Both the position numbers and the translations under genes were made by a program. Source: Heterostelium multicystogenum (lineage: Eukaryota; Evosea; Eumycetozoa; Acytosteliales; Acytosteliaceae). Taken from it: a DNA stretch of 64,000 nt. The stretch lies in assembly GCA_003667245.1 (NCBI GenBank), contig RCNN01000073.1, forward strand, positions 1 to 64,000, written 5' to 3'. Under the pieces are notes generated by a model. That model was not told the DNA's origin. It was given only the letters and a program-made list of their open reading frames with translations, and ran no database searches. This document shows positions 37,125 through 47,870 of the stretch, in pieces (position 1 is the first letter of the stretch; each line of letters starts with the position of its first letter).

Positions 37125-38483
37125 TCATAATTCATATTGTTTGATGGTTTCCAGCTCCTCTTCCTTCTTAACCAATATAGATCCAGTGAATCCAACTGAG
37201 TTTATTGATATACCCTTGGAGTGATATATTCCTCTTGGCACCATGAACATCCAGTGAGGAGTCATTATAAAATTATAGCTTTTTTGTTGACAACAATTAT
37301 TACTGTCATCATTATGATTACTGTTATTATTACTATTATTATTTGTATTGCTATTATTATTAGTACTATTGTTATTGGGATTGCTCAATAAATCTAGATT
37401 ATGCATGAGTGATAAGTATTCTGATTCCAAATATTCAGATAGTTCATCTAAATTCAGTGATTGTATCTTATTTTGATCGAGTGGAATGAATGCATTCTTA
37501 AATTGTAAAGTTGGAAATATCGATGATTCTACTAGTACTATTACTACTATTGCTGCCATTGTTTGTCAAGTATGTCTTGAACAATGATTCCATGGGACAA
37601 TTTAAGTTTCGTTCATTTTCAAAAAATGGTATTCTCAACAATTGGAAATGTTTATGTGGTTGGCTACCAAAACAAGGTAAGTGAGATGATTGATGAATCA
37701 ACTTCATTGATTGATTGATTGACAGTATAACCTACCTTGCACCACTGTTTGAGCCACAGTTAAAGAAACATAACATATTGCATGAGACTATACATTCCCA
37801 ACTTGAGATGATAGAGGTAAAGATAATAGTAGAGAGGTTATTAGTTTGGAATGATGCTCATAGTACTCTGTGTCTCTACCATCGGGTGTGGCAAAACAAC
37901 TTACATTGATTTAAAATCTTTTTTTGTTGAGTGGGTCGGTTTGCTCTTGGTAGTCCTTGGTTGCAATGATCGAGTGGTGGTTCGACACATTGAATTTATT
38001 TAATACCAAGTTGTGAGTGCCATGCAATTCGCAGACCAAGAGGTCCTTTGTCACAAGGTAAGAATGGATCAACAAAGTCCTTTCTTCTTTTTGACGACAA
38101 CCCTGCTGCTGTTGTTGTTGCTGTTGCTGCTGTTCTTGATCATTGCCATTGCCATTTGCCATTGTTGTTTTGTTTTTATCAAAGTTGAATGGTCTTTTTT
38201 GCTAGTGCTTTCGCAACACTAACCATAAACTATTGATCACGACGATAGTACAGATGCAATGTTAGTTTTAGTTAGAGATCATGATCGGATCATGATCATA
38301 CGAATAGGACGAACCAACATAACATACATTAACACCACCTTCTTCAATGAAAAGAGGAGTAGATTCAATCTTTTTCAATGGCATTGATTTGAGTGGCTCT
38401 CTCCGATACCTTCTGAATCATTTCCCATAGTTGTCCAGGTTTATATTTAAACAATGACGATGATGAACTTGTTCTGCAGACAT
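37125..38483 (-). CDS. ATP adenylyltransferase / Ap4A phosphorylase
   Basis: APA1/2-type enzyme that splits diadenosine tetraphosphate with phosphate into ATP and ADP. From the ATG at 38481-38483 ('MSAEQVHH'), 'WEMIQKVSERATQINA' and 'KIESTPLFIEEGGVNF' lead into 'HNLVLNKFNVSNHHSIIATK' and 'DYQEQTDPLNKKDF'. The HIT-like catalytic motif 'NCGSNSGASQPHKHFQLLRI' is split by an intron at 37664-37735. The C-terminal domain 'NFIMTPHWMFMVPRG', 'GISINSVGFTGSILVKKEEE' is also typical. Another intron lies at about 38228-38330. An Asn-rich insertion (37295-37380) and a Gln/Asn tract near 38100-38140 are dictyostelid additions. Frame changes near 38450, 38190, 38050 and 37560, several at A or C runs. Confidence 0.85.
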
Positions 38484-39058
38484 TTTATGATTAAATTAAT
38501 GCAATCAACCAAACAACCAAAAACAATCTAATCCTCAACTTTTTTATTTTGATGATTTTTTAGCATAATAAATATATACAACAACATCAGTAGCGGGTTC
38601 AGTGGTTTGTCTTTGTTATTTTAATATTGATTGAATATTTGGTGTTTTTTTTGGTTTGTTGACGATTTAAGGTATTTCAGTTCAGAGATTTAATATTATT
38701 ATTAGGTAACATTGCATCATGATTCATCCATCCATGTGTTAATTCACAAACAACACACAACACACACAGAGATTAAAGAAAAAACAAATTAATTGTTGTA
38801 AAAAATTAAAAACAAACAATTCAAATTTATAAATGTTTTTTAATTTATAAAACATAGTGTTTTCATTAGTCTTGCAAATTTCATTTTGGGTACCACCTAC
38901 ACTATCTAATTACTTACTTACTTCATTATGCACTATTTTTTAACAACTTATATATATATTAGATAGACTAATAATACTAATAATATAATAAAAAAATAAT
39001 AATATTTGATCGATTGCGAACATACACATTCAGGTCTATATCTCCTATATAGGATTAC
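38484..39058. other. Divergent intergenic region
   Basis: Promoter space for the Ap4A phosphorylase (-) and the armadillo-like gene (+). AT-rich with A-runs and a CACAACACACACA patch at about 38755-38768. Nothing else is supported. Confidence 0.4.
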
Positions 39059-40251
39059 ATGGAAAAGATAGTAAAGACATCTCTTATAACGGTTGGTATT
39101 ACTGCTGCTTTTGCTGCATTCCTTGTATATATCAATCAGGAGGAAGGTGGCGATGTACATAACGATAGCTCCAGTGGAGGTAGCAGTAGTAATAGTAGTA
39201 GTGGCGATGAATACTCCTCTTCCAACAGCCATGAGATGTCAACCGATTCCAATGAAGACGAAGGTATGCTGCTTGATGGATTACTCAAGGCTAGATTCAA
39301 TTAATTATCATCTTTCCCTATTCATCATGCATTCATTCAATAAGATGGTACAGTTTCATCTCCTAGAACTATGAATGATTATCTAAAGATATTGAGAAAC
39401 GAGGAGAATACAGATTATTATATATTAAAAAAATTAGAGTCCGCACAGGTTTTACTCTCGATTAGCGCATATTGTAGGTTCAAATCCTATATCTCTAGGA
39501 ATTAAAGGAATTGTTAAATAGCACCGATGATTAACTAAAGGTTTCACACTTACTACAGCTGAAAGTTTTCAAATGTTAGAGGAACTTGATGTTATCAGTA
39601 TAGTTTTAGAGAATATGAATTACATACTTTCATTGGATATTACCAGTCCCAATCAAGATAGTTTGCTGATAAAGCTTGGTCTATTTCTAGGCAATCTACT
39701 GACAAGCAAGAATATTCAGAAGAAGGTTATCGACAGTCAATTTTGTCCCATCCCTTTTAAGCTTAATCAATGACAAAGTGGAATCAAGAGCTGATTTCTC
39801 ATTATTATGTTTACAAAAATCTATCTTTAAATGGTAATTAGAGGAATATCCATACCTTTCAATTCAATAGTCACGATACTAATACCTTGTTGTACTTTGG
39901 ATGAATAAACAGAGGAAGGAGCAGAGGAGATAATAGTTTCGCAGGGTTTAGATTCATTATTAAAACTATTAAATAATACACAGAAACCAAATAGCCTTAA
40001 AAAGCAAGCACTTTATACGATTTTGAATATTTCATTGATTCACAGAGGTATTTACTCCTTGACAAGATAGATGCTTACTATTAATGTTTACAAAACTACA
40101 AACTTCATTGATTTTTCATGCTGTAGTAAAAAATATGATATCCAATAATAATGAATTGATCGATACATTGGAAAGAATCGGTTCCGGATCATATCTGGAT
40201 CTTTCAAATTTAACTTCTAGAATTTTAACACTTTTTACATCAAACCGATGA
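39059..40251 (+). CDS. N-terminally anchored armadillo-like repeat protein
   Basis: Starts with one membrane span, 'KTSLITVGITAAFAAFLVYI', then a Ser/Gly/Asp-rich linker. An intron (about 39263-39344) leads to 'DGTVSSPRTMNDYLKILRNE', and a 50-nt intron (39449-39498) to 'ELKELLNSTDD'. The rest is a chain of hydrophobic helix pairs: 'MLEELDVISIVLENMNYIL', 'LLIKLGLFLGNLLTSKNIQK', 'FVPSLLSLINDKVESRADF', 'GLDSLLKLLNNTQKPNSLKK', 'QALYTILNISLIHRGIYSL', 'NNELIDTLERIGSGSYLDLS', ending at a TGA 40249-40251. The helix pattern with central Asn/Gly resembles armadillo repeats; an N-terminal anchor plus armadillo helices recalls the ARMC10/ARMCX outer-mitochondrial-membrane proteins, but orthology is only a guess. 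Several frame slips (39530, 39750, 39830, 39910, 40065). Confidence 0.55.
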
Positions 40252-40735
40252 CGAACAATAATAAATTATATTAGTATTTATAATATTCTGTTGATTTTGT
40301 AAGTGAACTAACTTACTAACTACCACGACTGTAGTTCTCTATATGCAAAAGAACTAGTTTTAATCTCCAAATAGCTTCATCATTGATTATCTCACCAATT
40401 TGTTTTTAGTGTTATTATCCTAAACTAATTGATGAGATGATCCATGATAAAGCAAGCTGCAACTCACTAAAATAGTGCCAAGCTATTCCAATCCTATTTT
40501 TATGTCAAACAAAAAGCTACAGGTGGATACCCGATACCACCTCCTACATAAAGTGGCACTCTATTTTGGTTTTTACAATTGCTTAAATTTGGCAATGAAA
40601 TTTAATTTGGCCCAATGATTGTGGGTGTTTCAACACACATTGAAATGCCATTTAAAACCATTGAACTACTAAACAGTTTAAATATGAAAGGACCTTTAAT
40701 AATTTTATGTTTTAAGCCATTCAATTTAAATTAAG
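40252..40735. other. Intergenic region
   Basis: AT-rich, no gene supported. Probable promoter of the following surface-protein gene. Confidence 0.4.
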
Positions 40736-42500
40736 AATGTTCTATACAAATAGTTTGTTTTATATATTGTAGTTTTATTTATATTCAATTATATGGTATA
40801 TCTATTTCTGCTGCTGACCATCTATCGAGAGGCAGTCGCGCTACCTGTACAGTTTCAAATAATGATGCATTGACCTTCTGCCAAGATGGAACCTGTCCAT
40901 CAATAGCATCTTGTATAAAGAGCACTATTAACGAATATTCAACTATAGATATATATGTATCAGATGGTTATCATGCATGTAAAGAATCCATCGATCACTA
41001 CTCAATAAAATTCACATAAATATTCAGCCACAACAACCAGAAAGTAATCCAACATTTGTTTGTAATGTAAGTTATCTAGTGCTAAGTTAGAAGAATGTTA
41101 TGTTGAAATTAATAATTTCTTTTTAGGAGTCCAGTTCTTTCTTGAGCTTGATTACACCAAATGAAATATCATGTAATATTTCGAATATTAATATTCAAAA
41201 TGGTCTGACAGATCTTTTTGCCGATGGTGGAAGTTTAATCAAGATTGTATCAACTAGCAAAAAGCAAACCAACAACTTATTAACTTTGACCAATGTCCAA
41301 ATATCGAATGGCATTTCTAATAAGAAGTACTCTAATGAATTCCAAATGGATGCTGGTGCGATAGTTCTTTCAGGAATAAGTCTAACATTGAATGGATGTA
41401 TTTTTTCAAATTGTACCTCTAGAAATAATCCTTCAGGTAAGATATTCTATTTCATTCCAGATTGTTTCGAAATATTAATAGTTAAAAATAGTTTTGAAAG
41501 TAGACGCTGAACAGTTAAATATCTTCAATTCTATTTTTATTCATTCAAGCAGTTCAGTTGAAATGAAAGAGAATGGTATCGAATCAGAGGCAAAAGATTC
41601 AGTGCTATTAATCTGTCTTGATAAGAATATTGCTTCATCTTTCTTTTCAATCAATTCAGAGGAACTCTATTTGAAAGGAAATGATTTCACCAATAATAAG
41701 GTTAGCGGAAGTTGTATTATGTCAACTCCAGTTCAATCTATATCGATAATAATATTTTTGTAAAGAATTTAGGAGGTCTTGGTTCTGCCATAGTAAGTAT
41801 TTTAGATATTATAGTGGTTAAAAACATAGATTCATTAATACTGATGTATTTCATTAGTATATAGCTAAATATTCCAACTCTGAAAAGAGTTATCAAATTG
41901 TAAATAATAATTTCACAAAAAACAAGGCCAATGAAGGCACACTGGTATGTTTATAATGTTTTATCAATTCAAATAGTTTAAGCTAATTTATATTTGTATA
42001 TTCAGTATTTAGATCAGATTGGAAACCATTTTTTGTATGGATCAATCTTTAAGAAAAATTATGCTAAGAGTTCAGCAGATATCTATTTTAATTTGGACAG
42101 ACTTACTTTGAATGGTGGAACATTTATCAACTCGAGAATTAAAGATAGACACCTACCTTTTCCTCAGTTCCCACCTTATTTAAATATAATGGGGTCAGAA
42201 TTGTTATATGTTGACGATTGTGTTCTAAAGGATTACCAGACTTTGATAAGAGACGGAAATGTTCATTGCATTAAGGTCGATTATATACCCAATCCACCAC
42301 CAGATCAAAGTTGTGATTTTCAAACAAAATTAGATTGTGATGGTGGTACATCCACTAGTTCTATATCTATTGAAGAAAGCCAGGATATCGACAACGATAA
42401 AAAAGTGGTTGTTATAATCTCTCCAATTATATTCTCATCAATAATTGCAGTTGTATCCTTTGTATCATTTATTTTATCAATCATAAAAGGGTGTAAATAA
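40736..42500 (+). CDS. Surface protein with beta-helix-like repeats and C-terminal membrane anchor
   Basis: The N-terminus is hydrophobic but crosses a frame slip near 40780 ('FIYIQLYGISISAAD'). Next, 'ATCTVSNNDALTFCQDGTC' and 'CPSIASCIKSTINEYSTIDI' resemble the start of dictyostelid right-handed beta-helix ('Pmp-like') surface proteins. Repeated short strands follow: 'LTNVQISNGIS', 'LSGISLTLNGCIFSNCTSRN', 'LYLKGNDFTNNKVSGSCIM', 'QIVNNNFTKNKANEGTL', 'DRLTLNGGTFINSRI'. Each has the N-x-F-x-x-N plan of these coils. The end is 'VVVIISPIIFSSIIAVVSF' plus a short basic tail (KGCK), a single-pass anchor. Small introns near 41068-41127, 41793-41863 and 41945-42004. Total about 500 residues. Probably cell surface or phagosome; ligand unknown. 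The first exon and start are uncertain. Confidence 0.6.
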
Positions 42501-42641
42501 ATTATTTTTTGATCATTCTTATTGTATCTTCATAAACACAAAGAGTAGATGGTTACTTCTTTTTATTTAAATTTTAAGCTACAAGTGAATCATAATAGGG
42601 AGTGTTTGGATTGCTAATAATTGTTACTTGGGCAGGTGATT

Positions 42642-43795
42642 TTAATAGATTAATATTAAAGAAATAACATTGATTTCATTATTTCTTGTGGAGATATAAA
42701 TAGATGATTTTCCAACTCCGACTGACGAGAAGTCATAGGGAGGCAATAATCCATTGAATTCCAATGGCTTATATGTCAGGCTTTCAATATCGAGCAATCC
42801 AAGTATCCATAACCAGAGACAATCATTGTGTTGTAGAAAGATGAGAAGTCTATCTGATTAAAAACTATATATATACAGTAAGTTAGCAAAGAGAAGCACA
42901 TATTAGTTGAGAATACATACAAAGTTGGATTTGATTTGATCCCAATAATGAACCATTTGTTGTAGAGTATTGGTTAATCATTATTGCCGAATCAGTTGAG
43001 TTAATATTAAATGGAATTGAAACAATGTATGTATTGCTAATTGGTGAATATCCAGCGCTTAGAGCATTACTTAGTTCATCATTCACAGGAGGAAGTGTCT
43101 ATTAATATATTAATATAAATTAATTTTAAACATACATATGATATTATATATTGATCTAACTTACAGCATATATTGTCTTTCGACCTTTCAAATCAAGATG
43201 GCCGACCATTGTATAATTGGTTAGAGAATTCAAAAACAGGCAATTGAGCACATTCATATTGCTATTATAATCTATCTCAATGATAACAATATCTTCTTGT
43301 GGATCATTCTTTATATGTGTTGAACTAATGATACTCTCATCTTTCAAATCAATCACATACAAATATTGATCCTAAAAATAATAATATTATTATCAGGATC
43401 TTTCATTCTGAAACAATTTAAAAAATGGACATACAAACACAAAGATATCTGTCATATTTGAGATGATCACATACATCAATTATCTTGATGATTGATAGTT
43501 GAAACTGAAGAAACATCAGAATCAAGAAGAACAGACATATCTGATAAATGTATTAAGTTTTCATATTGGGCTATAGTGTATTTTTAAAAATAAGTATATC
43601 TTAATAATCATAATAAATAAATCCTGTTTATTTACCATTCCCTAGATTTACTTTTGTGATGTTGACATCAAAATATAATTGATGATTTTCTTGTGCTCTA
43701 TAGTCTATGACTGAGTAAACAGTCTCTCCAACCACGTAACTCAGGAGGATTTGAGATATAACAAATAACAAAATGAATTTCAATATGTTATACAT
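42642..43795 (-). CDS. Unknown secreted protein
   Basis: The ATG at 43793-43795 opens a signal peptide ('MYNILKFILLFVISQILLSY'), followed by 'GETVYSVIDYRAQENHQLYF'. Later exons give 'QYLYVIDLKDESIISSTHIK', 'DIVIIEIDYNSNMNVLNCLF', 'YTMVGHLDLKGRKTIYA', 'AGYSPISNTYIVSIPFNINS', 'IMINQYSTTNGSLLGSNQIQ', 'IVSGYGYLDCSIL' and 'NGLLPPYDFSSVGVGKSSIY'. Introns lie around 43580-43640, 43375-43440, 43100-43165 and 42865-42915. The repeating strand-turn pattern with a pair of positions like 'YVIDLK' and 'LVVISG' suggests a beta-propeller or similar, but no motif is decisive. Frame slips near 43490 and 42785. It ends at a TAA 42642-42644, about 140 bp from the convergent surface-protein gene. Confidence 0.5.
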
Positions 43796-44289
43796 TTCTT
43801 TCTGTATCCTGAAGAATAAAATGAGCAAGATTATGGTTTATGTAATTAATTTTTGATGAAATGAACCTTTTTTTTGATTGGAATCCGAAAGATACATTTG
43901 AAATCTCAAAAAAAAATCTTAACTCATTCAAAAAAGATAGACCACGTCTACAATTTGATAAAATGAGGGATAGGAATGGGCAAAAGTGTCAAAAATCACA
44001 ATTGTGTCAGTGAATTCCTTGACCACCTATACATGATATGATTTAGAAAGACTAAACTATTTATTGGAATGGAATACTATTGGTATGGAATAGTATTGTA
44101 TTTAAAATATAAATACTTATTCCATCTAAATCAATCAAAATGATCTTATATGCAAAGAAATACAGTGAGGGATTAGAAAGTTTTAATTCAGATATTTTCT
44201 TATGGTTCAAACCAGGATGAAAAATAAAGTATAAATAGAGTTTCATGAATAAGTTTGTTTTTTAATTATTATCTTACAGTTAAATACAA
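43796..44289. other. Divergent promoter region
   Basis: Separates two genes for secreted proteins. It includes an inverted repeat AATACTATT / AATAGTATT (44070-44096) around GGTATGG, and A/T runs. No gene. Confidence 0.4.
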
Positions 44290-46788
44290 ATGAAATCTTT
44301 TATCCAATTTTGTTTATTAGCTTTAACTATTGTTTCCATTGTTAATGGACAAACCATTCCAGAAGGTCTCTATGTGACTTTATCATCTGATTTTATTGTT
44401 AACACAATAAATACTACGGTAAGTAAATTAATTAAAAATATGATATACCAAAAAATTTAACTGGAAAATATTATAGATTATCCCTGCTGTTGTAGAACAG
44501 CTCGAGAATATGAAAATTCCTGACCACTCTATTACTGAGGTGGGAATGACCTACTCCTTCAGTGATATTCAACTGTCTCTCAAAAAAGACCCATTTTTGG
44601 CTCCAGTTTTTATACCAATTCACCTCAATTTACACTTGGATTGTAAGTTATAATTGTACTATTTATAAAATTACAACTAACATTATATTTAGTTATTCTG
44701 GATTTGAGATTCTAGCAGAGTTGACCACCAGTGATAAACCAGGTACAAAAATGAGATATGGAGTTAGAATTAATAATAATTACAATTGTTATACCTATGT
44801 AGTTGAACCAAATGGACACAGAATTGACACCTTTGTTGAAGGTCCAAATTTTGTTACCAATTTTAACTTGGATTTCTCAGGTGAGACCCATCAATTGAAT
44901 TTACTAGTACTTTTTACAATAGTACTTGTGTATCAATTGAAGTTATAGGATCTGGTCATACATGTGGAACTTGTTATTTTGTAAAAAAGGTTTTGGAAAT
45001 GGGATTAATGGCAGCTAATAAGGACATCAACGATAACATTAATGTAAGAACAAATATTTACTTATAAATTGAACAAAATTAATTAACAATTATTTTTATC
45101 AGAAACAACTTAATGACAACCTTGCTCCAAGTAAGTTATTACTGATTTTACATTTGTTTTATTTACCAACTTCAAAACTATAGGAATTCTACAATATCTC
45201 TCCATAAATACTTTCCCAATCTCAGAAGGACACAATATTAAAGTAAACACCCAAGGATATTTGTATTCAAATATTTTGGCAATGGAAAAGTATTTTACAG
45301 TTGGTATAAATGGTACTTTTTACACTAAGGAGAGAGCAAATATTCCAACCTTATATGATCCACAAATTCTTACTGATGAAGTAAATCAGTTTTCTGATGG
45401 TTTAGTTGCACTCACAAAGGGTTCATTACAATCTCTTGTAAATGCAGTATACTTTGAATATCTTTCTCCAGATTATATCATTAAAGGTATGTAATAGTTA
45501 TTAAATATCAAATACAATTAATAATTTCTAATTAATACTTATATAATTCATAGATAAATTTGAGTCAATTGAATTAAATACCTCTAATCCTGACTTACAA
45601 GCCGTAATCCCATACTTTCAAAATATACCTAACCATCTAGTTGATGTTGTAATTTCCCCTGGTTCTACATGGGACATTGTTGGTATTAGTTCATTGGACA
45701 TTCTAGAATTCAATGCCAATCTTTCGAATTCAAATATTTATCTTTCTATTATGGTTGAAGATATGCCTGATGTATATGCAAATCTTTCTTTGTCTTTTTC
45801 TACTCAATTGTTCATTACCTATGAACAAGAAAATCATCAAGTTATCCTCAATTTTAGAGAGAATCAAATTTTAACTACACTAATTGTAAGTACTTTTATT
45901 AGTTAATAAATATTATTATTATTAAATTTATGAATAAAATAGGATGCTCCTCATGGATTTAGTATGGAAAATTGGACAGAAATTACAACCCTTGTCGAAG
46001 CCGGATTATCAATTTATAAAATCAAAATTAATCTCCCTGACTTCTTTGAAAGAGTTAGTTTCTTATACTTTAGTGATTTAGAAATGTTAGCTGGATATTT
46101 CAACGTTAATCCCGAAGCTTATCCCTCAAGAAAGATTAGAGTTCGTCCAGTTTATCAAAATGTAACAATGAAATTCTTTGTTGACTCAAATGCCAATAAT
46201 ATTATGGACAACAATGAAAGATTGTACCTTGGAAAATCTTGGGTTTCATACCAAAATCCTTATAATAGAACAAATTATAAGTCTTACTTTGGAAATGAAA
46301 TTGTAATCAGGACAGATTATGAAGCCAATCGAACTATCTCAATTTCAACTTTTAATGATCGTTTCCCAATCACCCCTGTCATTAATATCGCTCCCTATCA
46401 AACCGGTGAGATATTTATTCCAATTTTCGATGATGGTAAGTACTATTTTAGTAAAATTTCTCAATAGATACTAAACTAATGTATTCTTTAATTAAACTTA
46501 TAGTTGGTTGTAGCTATTGTCATTGCTATGGACAAATTAAATCCGAAAAACTTGTTCTCCAATTTAACTCTGGTATATTCAATACATCTAACTTTGGATA
46601 TTGTCCATATACCCAATATCATTTATGTCTTCATTATTCTGTTTTAGAAGTAAGTGTTTTAATAGTTTTTCCTCAAATATCATTTATTCTAACTTAATTT
46701 GTTTAAAAAGTTCCCACCATATTGCGATGTAGAATTAAAACAAAATGGAATTTTATCAATTTTCCCATTCATTATGAATAAACCATAA
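44290..46788 (+). CDS. Secreted BPI/LBP/CETP-family lipid-binding protein
   Basis: Signal peptide 'SFIQFCLLALTIVSIVNGQ'. The first half follows the BPI fold order: 'VVEQLENMKIPDHSITEVG' and 'MTYSFSDIQLSLKK' (N-terminal strand), 'YSGFEILAELTTSDKPG', a CxxC in 'GHTCGTCYFVKKVLEMGLM', 'KDINDNINKQLNDNLAPRIL' (the long helix), 'FPISEGHNIKVNTQGYLYS', 'YFTVGINGTFYTKERANIP', then 'FSDGLVALTKGSLQSLVNAV', which starts the second barrel. Family proteins bind lipopolysaccharide or other lipids, and some kill Gram-negative bacteria. The end is less typical ('VDSNANNIMDNNERLYLGKS', 'LEFPPYCDVELKQNGILSIF'). Introns near 44418-44474, 45045-45102, 45132-45182, 45487-45552, 45889-45942, 46437-46502 and 46650-46710. 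One slip near 44590-44640 and another near 44920. A role in handling ingested bacteria is an inference from diet and family. Confidence 0.7.
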
Positions 46789-47168
46789 TTTTCAATAAAT
46801 GTTTGAAAATCAAACCTCATTTAACTGTTTGTTTTAAATGATTTAATTAATTACAATGATCTCATTGTTTAAGGATTAATAAATGTTGTACAATATTCGA
46901 TATGTTGTCTGATATAGATCAGTTTATTTCAAAATTCAAAAGATATGTACTCTCCTGTTAACTGCTGAGACAATAAGGTATATATATATATATATCTCTA
47001 ATCAAGACCCCCTTCTTACATGTTATTCATGAGTTTCCTTATTTCTCTTAATATCTCAGTGAACTTTGAGAATCGTTCTTGCGAAGAGACTTTGTATCCT
47101 CAAATATTTTCACAATTTTCTTTATTCCGAAATGGGGGACCCTAAAAATTTTTGTTCATTATTACAAG
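46789..47168. other. tRNA upstream region with shared element
   Basis: Contains a (TA)n tract (46979-46993) within an element (46955-47038) that recurs before the tRNA-Pro gene. No coding sequence. Confidence 0.5.
46955..47038 (+). repeat. tRNA-upstream repeat element, copy 1
   Basis: Shares TGAGACAATA(A/T)GGTATATAT and a following ACCCTTC..TA..AT..T...ATGAGT.TC.TTA pattern with 61299-61366. The core lies 203 bp before tRNA-Ser. This copy has an extra TA expansion. Probable retroelement end or a conserved upstream element. Confidence 0.55.
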
Positions 47169-47248
47169 GACAGCTTAGCCAAGTGGTTACGGCGACAGAC
47201 TTGAAATCTGTTCCCTTCGGGGCGCAGGTTCGAACCCTGCAGTTGTCG
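47169..47248 (+). tRNA. tRNA-Ser(UGA)
   Basis: The 80-nt cloverleaf is complete. Acceptor stem GACAGCT pairs with AGTTGTC and G is the discriminator. D-arm CTTAGCCAAGTGGTTA, anticodon arm CAGACTTGAAATCTG with anticodon TGA, a long variable arm TTCCCTTCGGGGC as expected for class II serine tRNA, and T-arm GCAGGTTCGAACCCTGC with a perfect B-box. No intron. Followed by TTTTAATTAAAATTT, which can serve as the Pol III stop. Confidence 0.96.
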
Positions 47249-47344
47249 AAATGATTTTAATTAAAATTTCCCGCATGCCATTTGTGTTAGAAGTTTCAAT
47301 GATTTCCTTTAGGAGAATAGTGTGAGGTTCTTATATAGAACACT

Positions 47345-47458
47345 GTGAGGTTCTGACCCTCACCATTTATTATTTAATTAATAAATTATGATCACCTGGA
47401 TGATTAAAAAAAAAAAAAAAAAAAAAAAAAAAGTGAGGTTCTGACCCTCACCATTTAT
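47345..47458 (+). mobile_element. Short poly(A) insert between 26-bp direct repeats
   Basis: A perfect 26-base direct repeat (47345-47370 and 47433-47458; begins GTGAGGTTCTGACCCTCACC) flanks 35 bases plus an A27 tract that ends exactly at the second copy. Direct repeats around an A-tailed insert are what target-primed reverse transcription leaves. The insert is too short to identify the parent, so a severely truncated non-LTR element or a retroposed RNA is inferred. Confidence 0.5.
47349..47359 (+). promoter_or_regulatory. Possible external B-box
   Basis: GGTTCTGACCC lies 101 bp past the 3' end of tRNA-Ser and resembles the internal B-box GGTTCRANTCC. Dictyostelid tRNA genes are known to carry extra B-boxes about 100 bp downstream that bind TFIIIC. 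The match is imperfect (T for G at the fifth conserved position region), so this is a candidate. Confidence 0.35.
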
Positions 47459-47870
47459 ATAAAATAGATCTTTTGATTGATTAAAAAAACAATTTCTGTA
47501 AGTAAACAATTGGTGTACACTCTATAAATCTTTTGGGCCTTCGAACTTGACTGTAATGGTAATAATAACCGACCTGTGGTTGTAAAAAGAAATAAGTACT
47601 CTAAACCCTACCATTAATATACACTTCTTTTACAAGTATATGATTGGCTAGTCTACTTAAGTATAACTCTGCCACCCTACATCTGAACAAGTATATATGA
47701 GATTGGTGGAGCAGAGTACTGTTGTTCAGATAAATATTTGTTAATGAGGCAACCATATAGACATTCATTGTTCGGTGATGGATCATAACCTAATTGAACA
47801 AGAGATAATCTGCTGAAGGTGTGACTTTATTACTTCTATACTTGGTATATGGAATCAATTAAGTTCCTCA

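Noticed and set aside
47066..47254. 62-codon ORF across the tRNA-Ser gene
   Set aside because: Most of it is the tRNA itself; no coding pattern.
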